From contig NC_135564.1 of NCBI RefSeq assembly GCF_964340395.1, positions 20,198,107 through 20,262,106 of the forward strand: a DNA stretch of 64,000 bases, written 5' to 3'. Under the pieces are notes generated by a model. That model was not told the DNA's origin, did not search any database, and saw only the letters and a program-made list of their open reading frames with translations. The translations under genes and the position numbers were made by a program. This stretch comes from Glandiceps talaboti (taxonomy: Eukaryota; Hemichordata; Enteropneusta; Spengelidae). This document shows, one piece after another, positions 49,558 through 62,370 of this stretch (the stretch's first letter is position 1; the number at the start of each line of letters is the position of its first letter).

Positions 49558-50660
49558 ATTTTAGGACTGTAAGATACATCATGTCAGTCACTGACCTGCT
49601 CCTGTGAAAGGGCTTAACTGATGTGTGAGGGCGCACTCTCATGGTGTACCTTACAAACTATGTAAGATTCACAAACTATGTAAGATTTAGGACTGTAAGA
49701 TACATCATGTCAGTCACTGACCTGCTCCTGTGAATGGTCTTGACTGATGTGTGAGGGCGCACTGTCATGACATACCTTACAAACTATGTAAGATTTAGGA
49801 CTGTAGTGTAAGATACATCATGTCAGTCACTGACCTGCTCCTGTGAAAGGGCTTGACTGATGTGTGAGGGCACACTGTCATGGTGTACCTTACAAACTAT
49901 GTAACATTCACAAACTATGTAAGATTTGGGACTGTAAGATATATCATGTCAGTCACTGAGCTGATACTGTGAAAGGGCTTGACTGATGTGTGAGGGCGCA
50001 CTGTCATGGTATACCTTACAAACTATGTAAGATTTGGGACTGTAAGATACATCATGTCAGTCACTGAGCTGATACTGTGAAAGGGCTTGACTGATGTGTG
50101 AGGGCGCACTGTCATGGTATACCTTACAAACTATGTAAGATTTGGGACTGTAAGATACATCATGTCAGTCACTGAGCTGATACTGTGAAAGGGCTTGACT
50201 GATGTGTGAGGGCGCACTGTCATGGTGTACCTTACAAACTATGTAACATTCACAAACTATGTAAGATTTAGGACTGTAAGATACATCATGTCAGTCACTG
50301 ACCTGCTCCTGTGAATGGTCTTGACTGATGTGTGAGGGCGCACTGTCATGGTGTACCTTACAAACTATGTAAGATTTGGGACTGTAAGATATATCATGTC
50401 AGTCACTGACCTGCTCCTGTGAAAGGGCTTGACTGATGTGTGAGGGCGCACTGTCATGGTGTACCTTACAAACTGTGTAAGATTTGGGACTGTAAGATAC
50501 ATCATGTCAGTCACTGACCTGCTCCTGTGAAAGGGCTTGACTGATGTGTGAGGGCACACTGTCATGACATACCTTACAAACTATGTAAGATTTAGGACTG
50601 TAAGATATGCCGTATCATTCCACCCTCATTGTCCTTCTCTTGTGGTTGCTATGGTGCCAA
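49558..50660. repeat. 108-127-bp satellite array derived from a Mutator-like MITE, about 9-10 copies
   Basis: Each unit has GGACTGTAAGATACATCATG, CAGTCACTGACCTGCTCCTG, TGTGTGAGGGCGCACTGTCA and TGGTGTACCTTACAAACTAT. The order and both half-palindromes match the single intact MITE at 63776-63872. Some units carry an extra ACTATGTAAGATTCACAA. Confidence 0.92.
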
Positions 50661-51184
50661 GACACGGTGTGTCCTACAGACTTTGTAAGATTATACCTAA
50701 GTCTTTTTTTGTTCCAGTTAACTTTGTATTCTTTCCAATTTGTGTTCTTTTCTTATTTTTTTAGGCATTATTTACTTTCCAGCAGCAAACTTTAGCTTTA
50801 TGGTTTTACAGCAGTTAGATATTTTCACAGCGTATTGTACAAGATATATTTTTATAACACTTCAGCAACTCATTTTACAAGTAATTTCATTAAAAGCACT
50901 TTATACATTGAGTTGTTGTCTCATCAAAATCCTTAGACATGAGTGATGTATGTGTCAATCAGGAATATCTCCAAATAAGGATAACACCATGAAATGTACT
51001 TACCATATTTAGCCCTAATGTGATAAAACAATTTTGAATTACATTGCTGACCGATATCATTGGTTTTACAATGTGTGATCCTGAGTGGGATAAAGTTTTT
51101 CCAGTCAAGATTCACGAATAAAACATTAGTTCAGATAAAATATTTTCAGAACTTTTTCAAGCACATGTACTGAAAAGTTGTCCT

Positions 51185-52135
51185 GGACAATCTATGTCCG
51201 CCCCCTGACATTCAGATAATCTATGTCCGACCCCTGACATTTTCACAATCTATGTCCAACCCCTGACATTTGGACAATCTATGTCCAACCCCTGACATTC
51301 AGATAATCTATGTCCGACCCCTGACATTTTCACAATCTATGTCCAACCCCTGACATTTGGACAATCTATGTCCAACCCCTGACATTCAGATAATCTATGT
51401 CCGACCCCTGACATTTTCACAATCTATGTCCAACCCCTGACATTTAGCCAATCTATGTCCGACCCCTGACATTCAGACAATCTATGTCCGACCCCTGACA
51501 TTCAGATAATCTATGTCCGCCCCCTGATATTTCAATGTGTGGACAATCTATGTCTGACCCCTGACATTTGGACAATCTATGTCCAACCCCTGACATTGGG
51601 ACAATCTATGTCCAACCCCTGACATTTGGACAATCTATGTCCAACCCCTGACATTGGGACAATCTATGTCCGACCCCTGACATTGGGACAATCTATGTCC
51701 AACCCCTGACATTTGGACAATCTATGTCCGACCCCTGACATTTGGACAATCTATGTCCGACCCCTGACATTTGGACAATCTATGTCCAACCCCTGACATT
51801 CAGACAATCTATGTCCGACCCCTGACATTTGGACAATCTATGTCCAACCCCTGACATTTGGACAATCTATGTCCAACCCCTGACATTTGGACAATCTATG
51901 TCCGACCCCTGACATTTGGACAATCTATGTCTGACCCCTGATATTTCAATGTGTGGACAATCTATGTCCGACCCCTGACATTGGGACAATCTATGTCCGA
52001 CCCCTGACATTCAGATAATCTATGTCCGACCCCTGATATATCAATGTGTGGACAATCTATGTCTGACCCCTGACATTTGGACAATCTATGTCCAACCCCT
52101 GACATTTGGACAATCTTTGTTCAACCCCTGACATT
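51185..52135. repeat. 29-bp minisatellite, about 32 copies
   Basis: The unit ACAATCTATGTCCGACCCCT continues GACATTTGG. Sub-types (CCGACC, CCAACC, CCGCCC; GG, CA or TTC linkers) recur in blocks of three at the left (87-bp higher-order unit), and GATATTTCAATGTGTGG insert units occur near 51535, 51943 and 52035. Confidence 0.95.
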
Positions 52136-53662
52136 TTCATTGGTCTTTGAGAGTAGAAAGCATACACACTTCTATCAATATGCACCATTTTGTAGCTACA
52201 TGCACCATAACTTTCAAAGGTCAATTATCCTAACCCAGATACCCAATCAAGATATGTCTTTATCCCTATCAGGATAATTATCCTGATGGAGAAATATTCC
52301 GGACTGTGTGTATCATTATCAGTGATCAAAATATGACAATTTAGTCTTGTTGACTTTACTGACCAAGGTTGTCATTTTAAAAAAAGCATAAAAAAACAAC
52401 AGCACTACCGAAAAAATGTTTTAATACCTGTGTTTATATTCTGTTTATTTTAGTCTTATGCAATTCAAAGCTGTTCTCCAGCACTGTACATCAGATTCTA
52501 CAAATGTAGTCATAAAACTGACTACTCTTACTCAATATGTTGGATGTAACATTTTCATCAACATAGTTTACAGACGGACCATTGGTGGCGCTCTACTACA
52601 TGACTGAGCACCCCGAATGGTAGTCCTGCTTACAGATGGAGTAAGTCTGTTACATTACACAAAACATTGTTCAATGTTACTTGAAACTTGGTTTTATGTC
52701 ATGAACATCCTTTGTTCTTTTGAAAGTCAAATTGTCATTTACTAAAACTTGGTGAGATTTAAAATATCTGAGATATCATAGTGCAAGTAAAACATTGTCT
52801 GTTTACAGGCAGACTCTGATTTACAAGCCTGTATTCATAGTACATAGTAATGGCTGTGCTGACAATCACAGTCAAAATGATGTCATGTCAAGTCTGACCA
52901 ATCAAACTACATGTAGTCTTCCCCTACGTATATCTATTGAATACCATGACATACCTGCTATCAGTACAGGCTTGATTGGGCAAAGCACTACCTATAACAA
53001 GTAAATCTTTAAATTCAACACAACTGGGTTCATTTTACAAACAAATCCTGAGTAGTTTGACACAATTCTCATATTAACATAAACCCAAATTTTGTACAAA
53101 CTTAGACAGGACACTTTGATCTTGTCATGTAAAATATCAATGTAAATTTTTGAAATTGTCCCTTTACTTTTGAGGGCCAGGGAATATTCATATACAAGCG
53201 TAGTTGCATTTCTATTCCAAAGTTTTTTGTCTTTGTCATAATATTTTCCCTTTATGTCCATCTTTATGTTTCCATCATAATTACAAACTTACATAATCAA
53301 GGTCAGCCTCTTCAAAATTTACTTTCAAATGATTGGAAGAACTCTAACCAATCCCAACTATGCATTACATCATGTGATATTTGTTAGCAAATAGGATTGA
53401 AGATAAGAGACTTGAATTAGCCAATCATCATGCTTGAAGTGTCATAATGAAGGTTCTCTCATATAAATAATCAACACAGCAAACAACTTCATCTTGTTCT
53501 TTATATCCTCTGTACGTATTTTAAAAAATATCTTAAATACAATACAGGTCATTAAATACAAAATACTTTATCCTTTTTCATCAAGGGCATTACCCTGCTA
53601 AAACATCAGACTAAAAATGTACATGTATGAAGGCTTGATCCTTTGGTAAGTTTTTGTTTCTT

Positions 53663-55184
53663 TTAGGATGTTTTTTTTCCAGCTTTGTTATTCTTGAAAT
53701 AGTCTCTATAAAGATGATAGACCACTCCAACTGTCATGGATCCTACGACAGCACTCTGTGCAAATACACGAAATCTCATGAGGAATATTGACGTGGACAT
53801 CCCTTGTTTCCGATGTCTTCTGTATGAGATGGCTCCCCATCCAACGGTTAACAGGAGACCAGCAATACCTGGATACACAAAGTAGAGGAATGAGCATCAG
53901 TTTTGTGAATTGTAATATGACAGAACCCCCCCCCCCCCCCCCATGATGTGTGAGTGCAAATGTCGCATACTCAGGGTATTTACAAGAGTGCTTGCAGTGT
54001 TCTCTGTGACTGTATTTTCATGAGAAAAACTTCAAGCATGAGTGCAAATATCCCTGAGTACCCACAATGGAACTCACATAACATGGGGTTCTGTTATTAT
54101 TACATATGTGTATCCAAAAATAGCTAAAATCCATAAAGATGGTGCAATCACACGCTTTCATGTATGAGCGACCATGCCCTCATTTGTATGTAGGTATGCA
54201 CCATAGTGCCATCCATTAGTATGCACACACACACAAACACACACACACACACACACACACAACACACAACACACACACACACAACACACACACAACACAC
54301 ACAACACACACACAACACACACACACACACACACACAACACACACACAACACACACACACACACACAACACACACACACACTCTAAGTGCAAGTAATAAA
54401 TGGGACATACATAAGTATACTTGATAATAGTTTGTAAACAATGATTCTACTGTCTATTGAAGTTTCTATTTATGAGTGTAGTGGAGGCAATCTCAACAAA
54501 GTAATGCTGGGGAGCCCTGGGTCAAACAACATACATATTTTCTTTTTGAATGTCTTGGTATTGCAATGGCAAGATAAAAGATTGTATACTTTGACCACTT
54601 GGTGAGCTGTTCAGAAAGATAGCTTTTTAACCTGTGACCAGCGGTTGCCTGTTCAGAACCCTGGGGTTTGGAAGTTGATTTTTGCCCAGAATCAGAAGTC
54701 AGACTGGGAGTACTGGAATATCTTTTGAAAACTTTTTTTCCCCAGTATTTCACTGCTGAGGTTGATGGTATTTTTCATCCGTTTTAATATTATGTGTATA
54801 TTGTGTATATTGTGTATATTATGTATATTGCAATACACAATAGTCACTGGTATTTTTAGGTTGCATCATACTGCCATATGAATGGTGTCTATGATGAAAA
54901 TTAAAATACTCAGTCACCCTCTTCTTGTCTTTAGAAAATGTTTAAAATGTGGGTGACACTGACATGGACCATGTCAGTGTCACCCATGATGGTGTACTAT
55001 GAGGGGGTGGGGGAGGTGATACCATCATTACAACAAGGAAAACTTCAGAAGCTTAGCAGTTGATTCTGATTATAAAATCTCTTCAACACTTACCAATGGG
55101 TACAAAGGGATCCTCCTTGGCTTTCCTCCAAAACTTGCTACCACCTGTCTCTATTTCATATCCTGTCACTTTTTCAGTTGACAT
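53663..55184 (-). CDS. HIGD1A: HIG1 hypoxia-inducible domain protein, 2 coding exons
   Basis: Coding exons on the minus strand: 55184-55094 (30 codons plus one base) and 53868-53663. The donor G|GTAAGTG and acceptor GTATCCAG keep the phase. The product is 98 residues, close to human HIGD1A. The N-terminus ends KFWRKAKEDPFVPIG, the HIG1 hallmark. Two membrane hairpin helices follow (IAGLLLTVGWGAISY and FAQSAVVGSMTVGVVYHLY), separated by basic YRRHRKQGMSTSIFLMRFR. Family members sit in the mitochondrial inner membrane and help assemble or protect cytochrome oxidase supercomplexes. Assignment to the A paralogue versus other HIGD1 members is uncertain. A 5' UTR exon probably ends at 56938. Confidence 0.93.
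53925..53942. repeat. poly-C run
   Basis: About 16 C in the HIGD1 intron. Confidence 0.9.
54221..54380. repeat. imperfect CA repeat
   Basis: 160 bp of CA units broken by AACACA at irregular spacing, in the HIGD1 intron. Confidence 0.96.
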
Positions 55185-55697
55185 CTTAATTTGTTAATGT
55201 TTGTTTCTTTCTGTAATCATAGAAGGATTGACATTATTAAATTTGTAAACATGATACAATTCATAACAGGTCACCCTAGGGCAAATGCTTATGTCTGCAA
55301 CCTTCCAATGATCTCATCTAAATATATGTGTCAGGGAAAGTGGTATGGGTGAACACGCTCCACGACTGCAACAAATTACAATGTACCATCCGGTAGTCTT
55401 GGGCTACAGACAGTGAGCCACCAACGTTCATGTCAGCACGACATATTTCTTGAACTCACACATCATTTGCATCACACATAAATCTACCACTACAGTATAC
55501 ATAATATACATGTAATACACACATAATATTATACACACATAATACATTCATATATACATAATATACACATATACACATAATATACACACATATATACAGC
55601 CTTACTAATAAACGAGAATTAAAGACTTTCATGACTTTGTGTGACACACAAGTAAAGTCTCATGTGCCATCATTGACTAAATTAATAGTCAACTCAG

Positions 55698-55760
55698 CTA
55701 TATAACCCGGGGACCTGATAATTGGGGACCTGATAGGACAGCGACTGCTAAATGAATGCT
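55698..55760 (+). mobile_element. SINE fragment
   Basis: ATAATTGGGGACCTGATAGGA matches the interior of the SINE at 25204-25564 (ATAATTGGGGACCTGGTAGGA), with a short local duplication of GGGGACCTGATA. Cited words: TTGGGGACCTGATAGGA. Confidence 0.5.
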
Positions 55761-56507
55761 AAAATTCTAGGTATTTTACAGACGGATTGTGTGCTTCAAG
55801 AGATGGCATGGCTCCCAGTACAGTAAGTTGGATATTGTGTCAGTAGTGATTGGTGCAAGGGACAGTAATTGAATGGTGTTCTGATTACAACATTCATTGC
55901 TGGTCACTTGCTGATAAAATTTGTACCATTATTGATCTAGAAGATCTAATGCATCTATGTTACTATCATACCAAATTGAAACATCCAACAGCTGTGTTCA
56001 TAATTACCATAATAGTAAGTACAACACCCTTTCTCAGAAGTAAGGTCTACATTTGTGTTGTCTTTCAAGGTAGGTGAAGATGCTAGATGTGGAGAAGATT
56101 TCAAATGAGAAATAGAAGTAGTCCATTGGTCGTAATTTATCAGTTTGATGATACTGCTATACTTCTGACCATAGCCATTGGAGAGACCCTCTGTTTCTGA
56201 TTTACATGTGGTGACAATTTGTATACTACATGTCAATACTATTTTATGTAAATGAAGTGATACCCCGGACACAATAATCACATATACCATGTATACACAG
56301 TACATACTATATAGATGGGTAACACTGTGTTTAATACTGTGCTTTATACAATATATATAATTATATTTCAGTTCCCTTTCAGTTGATATTTATGGAATAA
56401 TTGTTGATTACTGTAATCAGATTATTCATAATTTGCACAACTCTTTCAAAATATTAAAATATATGAAAAATCAATTTCATTGAACTGATGGAAACATTGT
56501 ATTTTTG

Positions 56508-56673
56508 TGTCTTCTTTCGCGGTGAGTGAACCTGCGCGATCACAGAAACAAGTGAAATTTTACCCCTTTCATATATAGTTGGCTAAATACGTCAATATTA
56601 ACGACATTATCGACATTTTATTGTAATCTGATAGAAATATTCTGAGACATAACTCGGGAAACAAATGCCTGTG
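56508..56673 (+). mobile_element. half copy of the 330-bp hAT-like palindrome
   Basis: From CTTCTTTCGCGGTGAGTGAA to GAAACAAATGCCTGTG it matches the right arm of 17825-18154. The left arm is missing. It is in the first intron of the HIGD1 gene. Confidence 0.85.
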
Positions 56674-56937
56674 GCCAAGGCTCAAGGTGACCGGGCTTCT
56701 AGTGATCATATTTATGTATTTGAAACTCTTTTGACAATAAGAAGCATGGAGTTGGACAATCGGGGCAATCAGTACCTTGGGTTACATCATCGACCCGACG
56801 ACACCGGCTGAAAAGTGTTACGAAGTCTTACCGGAAGTACTATTTGACAATCAAATTTGGTGTTAATTCATGAATCCATGACTTTTTGGGTACGATCCAT
56901 GATCACAGATCGTGGTGAACCACAGTTATAAACCTAC

Positions 56938-57060
56938 CTTATTGTTGTAGTCTTGTTACTTTGTACTTCTTGACGAATAAACGACAGAACGATATACAGT
57001 CACACAGACGACGATAGAACACTCACATACGTCTACCGGTGAAATGAACTCCAATACGCA
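56938..57060 (-). other. HIGD1A: probable 5' UTR exon of the HIGD1 gene
   Basis: On the minus strand ACTACAACAATAAG is followed by the donor GTAGGT. The matching acceptor is ATGATTACAG ending at 55211, 26 bases before the HIGD1 ATG. The exon's upper end is estimated. Confidence 0.45.
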
Positions 57061-57091
57061 CGTAGGGCAATCATGACGTGACAGACATGTG

Positions 57092-57099
57092 TGACGTCA
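57092..57099. promoter_or_regulatory. CRE palindrome near the HIGD1 promoter
   Basis: TGACGTCA, with a second half site ATGACGTGA at 57073-57081, just upstream of the inferred 5' UTR exon. This is a CREB/ATF-type site by sequence only. Confidence 0.45.
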
Positions 57100-57211
57100 T
57101 AGACTATACACCAATCAAAAGGTACCACTTCGTCGGTGTTCACAGAATTACACGTACTGTAAATTTACTTGGGAAAGCGCGAAAGATTGACAAAGATCGG
57201 AGACAGAACGT

Positions 57212-57250
57212 GTTGGGGGTGCGGGTGGGGGTGGGTTGGGTTGGGTTGGT
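57212..57250 (+). repeat. G-rich tract, quadruplex potential
   Basis: GGGGGTGCGGGTGGGGGTGGG followed by TTGGG repeats provides at least five G3 runs within 40 bases (cited words: GGGTGGGGGTGGGTTGGG). Confidence 0.5.
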
Positions 57251-57712
57251 GACTGAAGCTACGAATTTTAAATCAGAATAAGCTAGTGCTGTGCTGATGA
57301 AATTAACCACGCCAACTGTGCAATCCATAGCACTGATGGCATAAATGATTGTACCGAAATTATGTTATTATTTACTATAAATTAGTGTAACACATGATAA
57401 TAGTTTGTTCTGAATATACCACAGAGAGTGAAATTTTATGTAATGAGTCAAGGCAATGATGACTTGATGATGACTCATCATTGTACCATATACAAGTAAT
57501 TTTATACAAGGTTGTATCTCCACTGTAATGTAGGTGAAAGAAGGGGTGGCTAAAATAATACTTGAGTGTCATTTGGCGAGGCTTAACATTTTTTGAGAAG
57601 GTGAGAGGAGCTACAACATTTGTTTAACAGTAAATTATGTACATTTCTTAACTGTAGCTATGCAGACAAATTGCAAGAGATAGTATCAAGCTGACTGAAT
57701 AAGTTCTATCTA

Positions 57713-58644
57713 AGGGACCGGTCAGTTTCTTCAGCCTGGGGGGGGGGGTTGCGGTGGATTCTTAAATTGGGCCGACAAAAAGTCACAGACCCCCCCCCCC
57801 CCTATCTGTGAAACCAAAAACAGGCTGACCCCCCTATCACTTAATTGTAAAACATGATGACCCCCCCCCCCCCATATATATGATATTCACATGACAGGTA
57901 TTTTTTGATCGTGACTCAGTGTGGACTGCTTGACTGTCTTGCATCTACTTTATAAGATCCCGGGTTAGCACTATCATTATTATAATTATTGACTACACAA
58001 GGTAAATACATTCCAAAAGGAGTTTAATAGCATCTTGACAGTGAAAGGTATAGGAAAGCTTGGGCAGGAAATATGTATATCTCTTATGGGGGGTCCTAGG
58101 GGGTGTCCCCTAGAAGTCCTGGAAGTTTTTTACTCTGAAAAGTCAATTTTGAGACTATTCAGACCCTTTCAGACAATAATTTCCAAGCTTTACAAGATAG
58201 CATCAACATGTAAAAAGCAACTACACAGGGTTGAAATACTTTTGAAATATACTTTGATAGCATCTTGACAGTAAGGGGAAGAACTTGAGACTGGGATATG
58301 TCCACCTCATGTGGGGGTCCATGTGGTGTGGTAGCTAGGTAATACATGTATATGTATATTTATAGTTATGCTTGAAGTTGAACTAATAAGTAATATTAAA
58401 GAATACATGTAAGAAACAGGGAGAAGAACAAATATTGACATGTACCACATTTCAGACATGGCTATATGCCATTGTAGAAAAAGGATTTTTTTCTTCCATC
58501 ACAATTCAAAACACAATGACCCCCCCCCCCATCCTCAATTCTGAAAACAACATGACCCCCCTACTGCCAATTTCAAAAACAGAGTGACCCCCCTCCCAAT
58601 CCACCGGACCCCCCCCCCAGGCCAAAGAAACTGACCGGTCCTTA
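57713..58644. mobile_element. TIR transposon W1 with C-rich subterminal repeats
   Basis: Ends AGGGACCGGTCAGTTTCTT and AAGAAACTGACCGGTCCT, each followed inward by GCCTGGGGGG or its inverse. Inside both ends TGACCCCCC recurs at about 30-40-bp spacing (for example near 58517, 58553, 58584, 58608), separated by AT-rich words. No transposase. Confidence 0.82.
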
Positions 58645-58802
58645 AACTCGACCTGAACTATTTTGCTATCATTATATATGGTTTGTTTATCCTTGTCAAG
58701 CATTGTGAAAAAAATGAAATCGACCTACCTACCAAATGTGATGGGTTAGGTTGCCCGTTGACCAGCTTTTTAAATTTTTTTCTGGTCTTATATATGATAT
58801 TT

Positions 58803-61553
58803 AGGGAGTGATCAGTTTTTACGGTCAGGGGTGGGCCGGTGACTTTTTGTTCATGTTGTACTTAAAAATAGTGACCCCCATTGCAATTCATTCACAAAAC
58901 AATCCAACCAACCCCCCTGACAAATAAAAAAACACAATGACCCCCCCCCATCTGTTGACAAGAAACACTCTTTTTGTTCTTGAAAAATACACTCTATTCT
59001 CAAAGCATAATACCGCACACTGCATAGTTAATTTTACATGTTACATTTTCAGTAATTTTAAGTGTATCTGGTAAATTGCTATCCCAAATCCATTGCTTCA
59101 CATGTATAAAGCTCTTTAGATAGGAACCCTATGAAAAGTATGATTGTCTGTTCATGGACATACAAAATATTCATGGTTTAGTAACCAAAAGTTCTAGGAT
59201 ATCTCTTAGATTGAGTGAACTATCAATATTTATTAATTCAGCTAATTATCAAGTACAATATTATAAATGGAGTTAATATACTTGTAAACCCATGTCCGTA
59301 ACTGTCACACATAATGATGTACTTGCATCATATAATGAATTGTTTACATCATATAAAGATATGTTCACATCATATAGTCTATATATTGTTTTCTTTAGAC
59401 TTAACACAACTGCGGCTTTCCATAAATGTACATGTTTGCACTCCTCAAGGCACTTGTTTGTCCTGTTCATAATTGTTCAGTTTAATCATGGCACTGACTC
59501 AAAACTCCACTCCCCCCCCCCCCATTCATTGACCATGCTGATAATTTTGAAAGGTTTTGAATAATGAAATGTGATAAATGTCATTGGTTTCAAAATAGAA
59601 ATTAAAAAATGTCATAAAAATGTTTTCTGTACTACAGCAGTTTCTAAACTAGATTACTAACTCAATTCACTTACTACTGGCTATGTTGCCCAGTATATTG
59701 CTGGCAACATGATAGCCTTGAATATAAATACACTCTAATACCAAGGAAATGTAACATTATGATCTGCTGACAACATTTTACACTCAGTATACAGTCACTC
59801 AATGTGGATACTAGATATTCCAGAGGAGATGTAAAATCTAATTTTCCTCAAAACTTTGCACCGTGTCAGTACTATAGAAGTTCTGGCTACAGTAAATAGC
59901 CCTTTACTAGATCATCATCAAACAAGTCTGTGTTTATAACTTTGTTTATCAGTCATTCACATAATATATATTCTCTGAGAATCCGATTAATATTGTGTTC
60001 ACCTTGGAATATATTTCTTTCTTGGTAGTTTATGGTGTAAAACAATAGCAAGACAAAAGGGGGTTTCACATGTAGCCTGGTAACATGTATTAAACTTGGT
60101 GATGGTCACAGGTATCAGAGAAGAAGTGAAACACAAACACAGAAAAGATATTTTTGATAAGACATGTAGTTCGTACTATAGCTATGCCAAGTAACAGTTC
60201 AATAGTTTGTACATGTATGATAAATCAACATATTAGGGGTGAGATCAGTAGGTAAAAAACCCCTTCCTCACCCCTTCTAACTAAATTGGTAAAATTGTTG
60301 CAGACAGCACAATCAATTTCAAGTCAGTATGTAGTATCATGTAGTGCTATGAATACAAAGCCAGTATGTAGTGAGGAAAAAATAGCTTTTTTATTGGCAC
60401 AATAATGTATTTTAGGGCCATGCATAACAAATTTTATTCCCATTTTTCAATTTGACATTTTTAGAAATGTTTGTATTGGTGTACAAAACAAGATTTCACT
60501 ATAAAAGACCTCCTCTCACCCCACCCCTCACTAAAAGAATTTAGTTTTTATCCTGCATTGAACTATTGATCTCAACCATAAATCAATTTGGAACTTCTAA
60601 TGGAGATGATCGTAGTTATCATACATTATATGTACAAAAATGTATGGGAACTAGACTATAACTATATATATGGACATTGAATATCCAATATCTAGACACA
60701 GGCTGTGACAGGCACTTTCAGTCACAGTGTTTGCCACATATTATTTCAAAGTGTCCTAAATTGGTTATATGTTTGTACACAATTCAACATGTTCAGGTCA
60801 ATGGAGGAACAGATTTTAGAGCCAGTAAATGTTAAGGTATTTCATTTCTTATGTTTTACATGTACAGCTACACATGCAACTTTTTGTACCACAAGATGAC
60901 ACAATGCAACTCATGGTGTGCAATAGCGAGAAGTCAATTTTCTAACAAATAACTGTTGCTTAAAGGTGGCCATGGTGCAGTGTTGTGAAGCCATACCATA
61001 TGTATTGGAATGGATGTATCAAGAGACAGAGTTTTTGTTATATTTGAATGTATATTTATAGCTATTTGTTTATGGTTTATTTTAGGAACATACATTTTTT
61101 GTTAAATAGCTTGCACAGCACCCACAAGCGGCAGCATAGTGGCTCAATGACTAGTACACATGCGTGTCCTATACACTAAGCGATGTTTTTTTGGTGGTTT
61201 TACCCAAGGATGTATTGCGGTACAATGACTACACATGCAAGTTCTATGTATGATGTGCAATTGCCACGCCAAGGACGCTAGCTATGATATCATTGTGAGG
61301 CAGCCGGTCACAAATGAATCTACCCAGCTGTGCGATCTTAGGGGCTTTGGCCCAGTTATGATATTAAATGTATGGACATTGCAGTACAGGAGCATGGCTC
61401 ATGATTTTGTTTAGTTGAAAACAAGGTGACCACCCCCTCCCTTAATTCACCTCGTAAAAATGATGACCCCCCCCTTCTTTGAGTCCCAAATTGAGGTGCC
61501 CCCCCCTCTGATTTACCGGCCCACCCCCGGCCGTAAAAACTGATCGCTCCCTT
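58803..61553. mobile_element. TIR transposon W2, 2.75 kb, containing a nested element
   Basis: The left end AGGGAGTGATCAGTTTTTAC and inverse right end GTAAAAACTGATCGCTCCCT extend into GGGTGGGCCGGT/ACCGGCCCACCCC. Subterminal GACCCCCC words repeat at both ends. Related to W1 (AGGGA..GGTCAGTTT). The interior is non-coding and carries a second copy of the 1690-type element at 60241-60573. Confidence 0.82.
60241..60573. mobile_element. second copy of the 1690-type TIR element, unexpanded
   Basis: The right end ATCCTGCATTGAACTATTGATCTC and internal TAGTGCTATGAATACAAAGC are inverse to the element at 1690-2702. It holds one 37-bp unit only and is nested in W2. Cited words: GCATTGAACTATTGATCTC. Confidence 0.8.
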
Positions 61554-61717
61554 ACTGCGTATGCTGAAAAAGATAGTATGTAAATTACATGCAAATTTAT
61601 GTAAATTAGCCACTTTTCTAAATTTTAAATGCATGATTGCACCAAGACAAAGTTCTGCCCCCTGGCAATTTGGTCAGGCTACGGCCTTGCATATACTAAA
61701 CATCCTGCAATATGTGC

Positions 61718-61755
61718 GTACGTGCGCGCGTGCGCGCGCGCACGTGGGTGTGTGT
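61718..61755. repeat. alternating GC/GT tract
   Basis: GTGCGTACGTGCGCGCGTGC then GCGCGCGCACGTG: strongly alternating purine-pyrimidine with Z-DNA potential. Confidence 0.8.
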
Positions 61756-61791
61756 TTGGGGGCGGAGTATATGTCAAGCAAGGTTGTTTTC

Positions 61792-61862
61792 ACCATGGTT
61801 ATCTATGGTTGTTGCCATGGTTATCTAAGGTTGTTGTTACCATGGTTATCTAAGGTAGTTGT
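61792..61862. repeat. short tandem repeat, about 24 bp, 3 copies
   Basis: CCATGGTTATCTATGGTTGT and two variants with AAGG. Confidence 0.8.
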
Positions 61863-62370
61863 AGAGGAAGTTTTTTAGAAAACAAAACAAAATAAAACAT
61901 TTTGACCATACATGTAATCATACACATGTGGTATAATCTTGTTTATTTCCCAACTAGACACCATAAGTAGTCATCCAAGGCATTTGATGTGGTGGTTTTA
62001 ACTGTCATTCACTGATGAAAAAACACTTAACACCACGCATACATCTAAATGCTTTACAATATTTAGTACAGATAGATGCATTTGATGATGCTGAGGAGGG
62101 AAATAGTTTAATTTCACTGGTATTCGATAGTGAGTCTGAGAGTGAAACTCGAGAATAGTGTCAAGGAAAGAAATAAAACACCTATCTAAATTAATCTGGC
62201 CAGACGTTTTTGTATTTACATTTTTCACCAAAAGGTCACTTTTTCATCACATAAATTACAGGTCCTATGCTAGTGTATTACCATATATATATATATACCC
62301 AGGGTTCTGGAAAATTCATTAAACGGAATCATTTTTAACCGTCACAATATGCACATTTATGCAGGTTTTT

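Noticed and set aside
54148-54441. Cys/Val-rich frames
   Set aside because: They are translations of the imperfect CA repeat in the HIGD1 intron.
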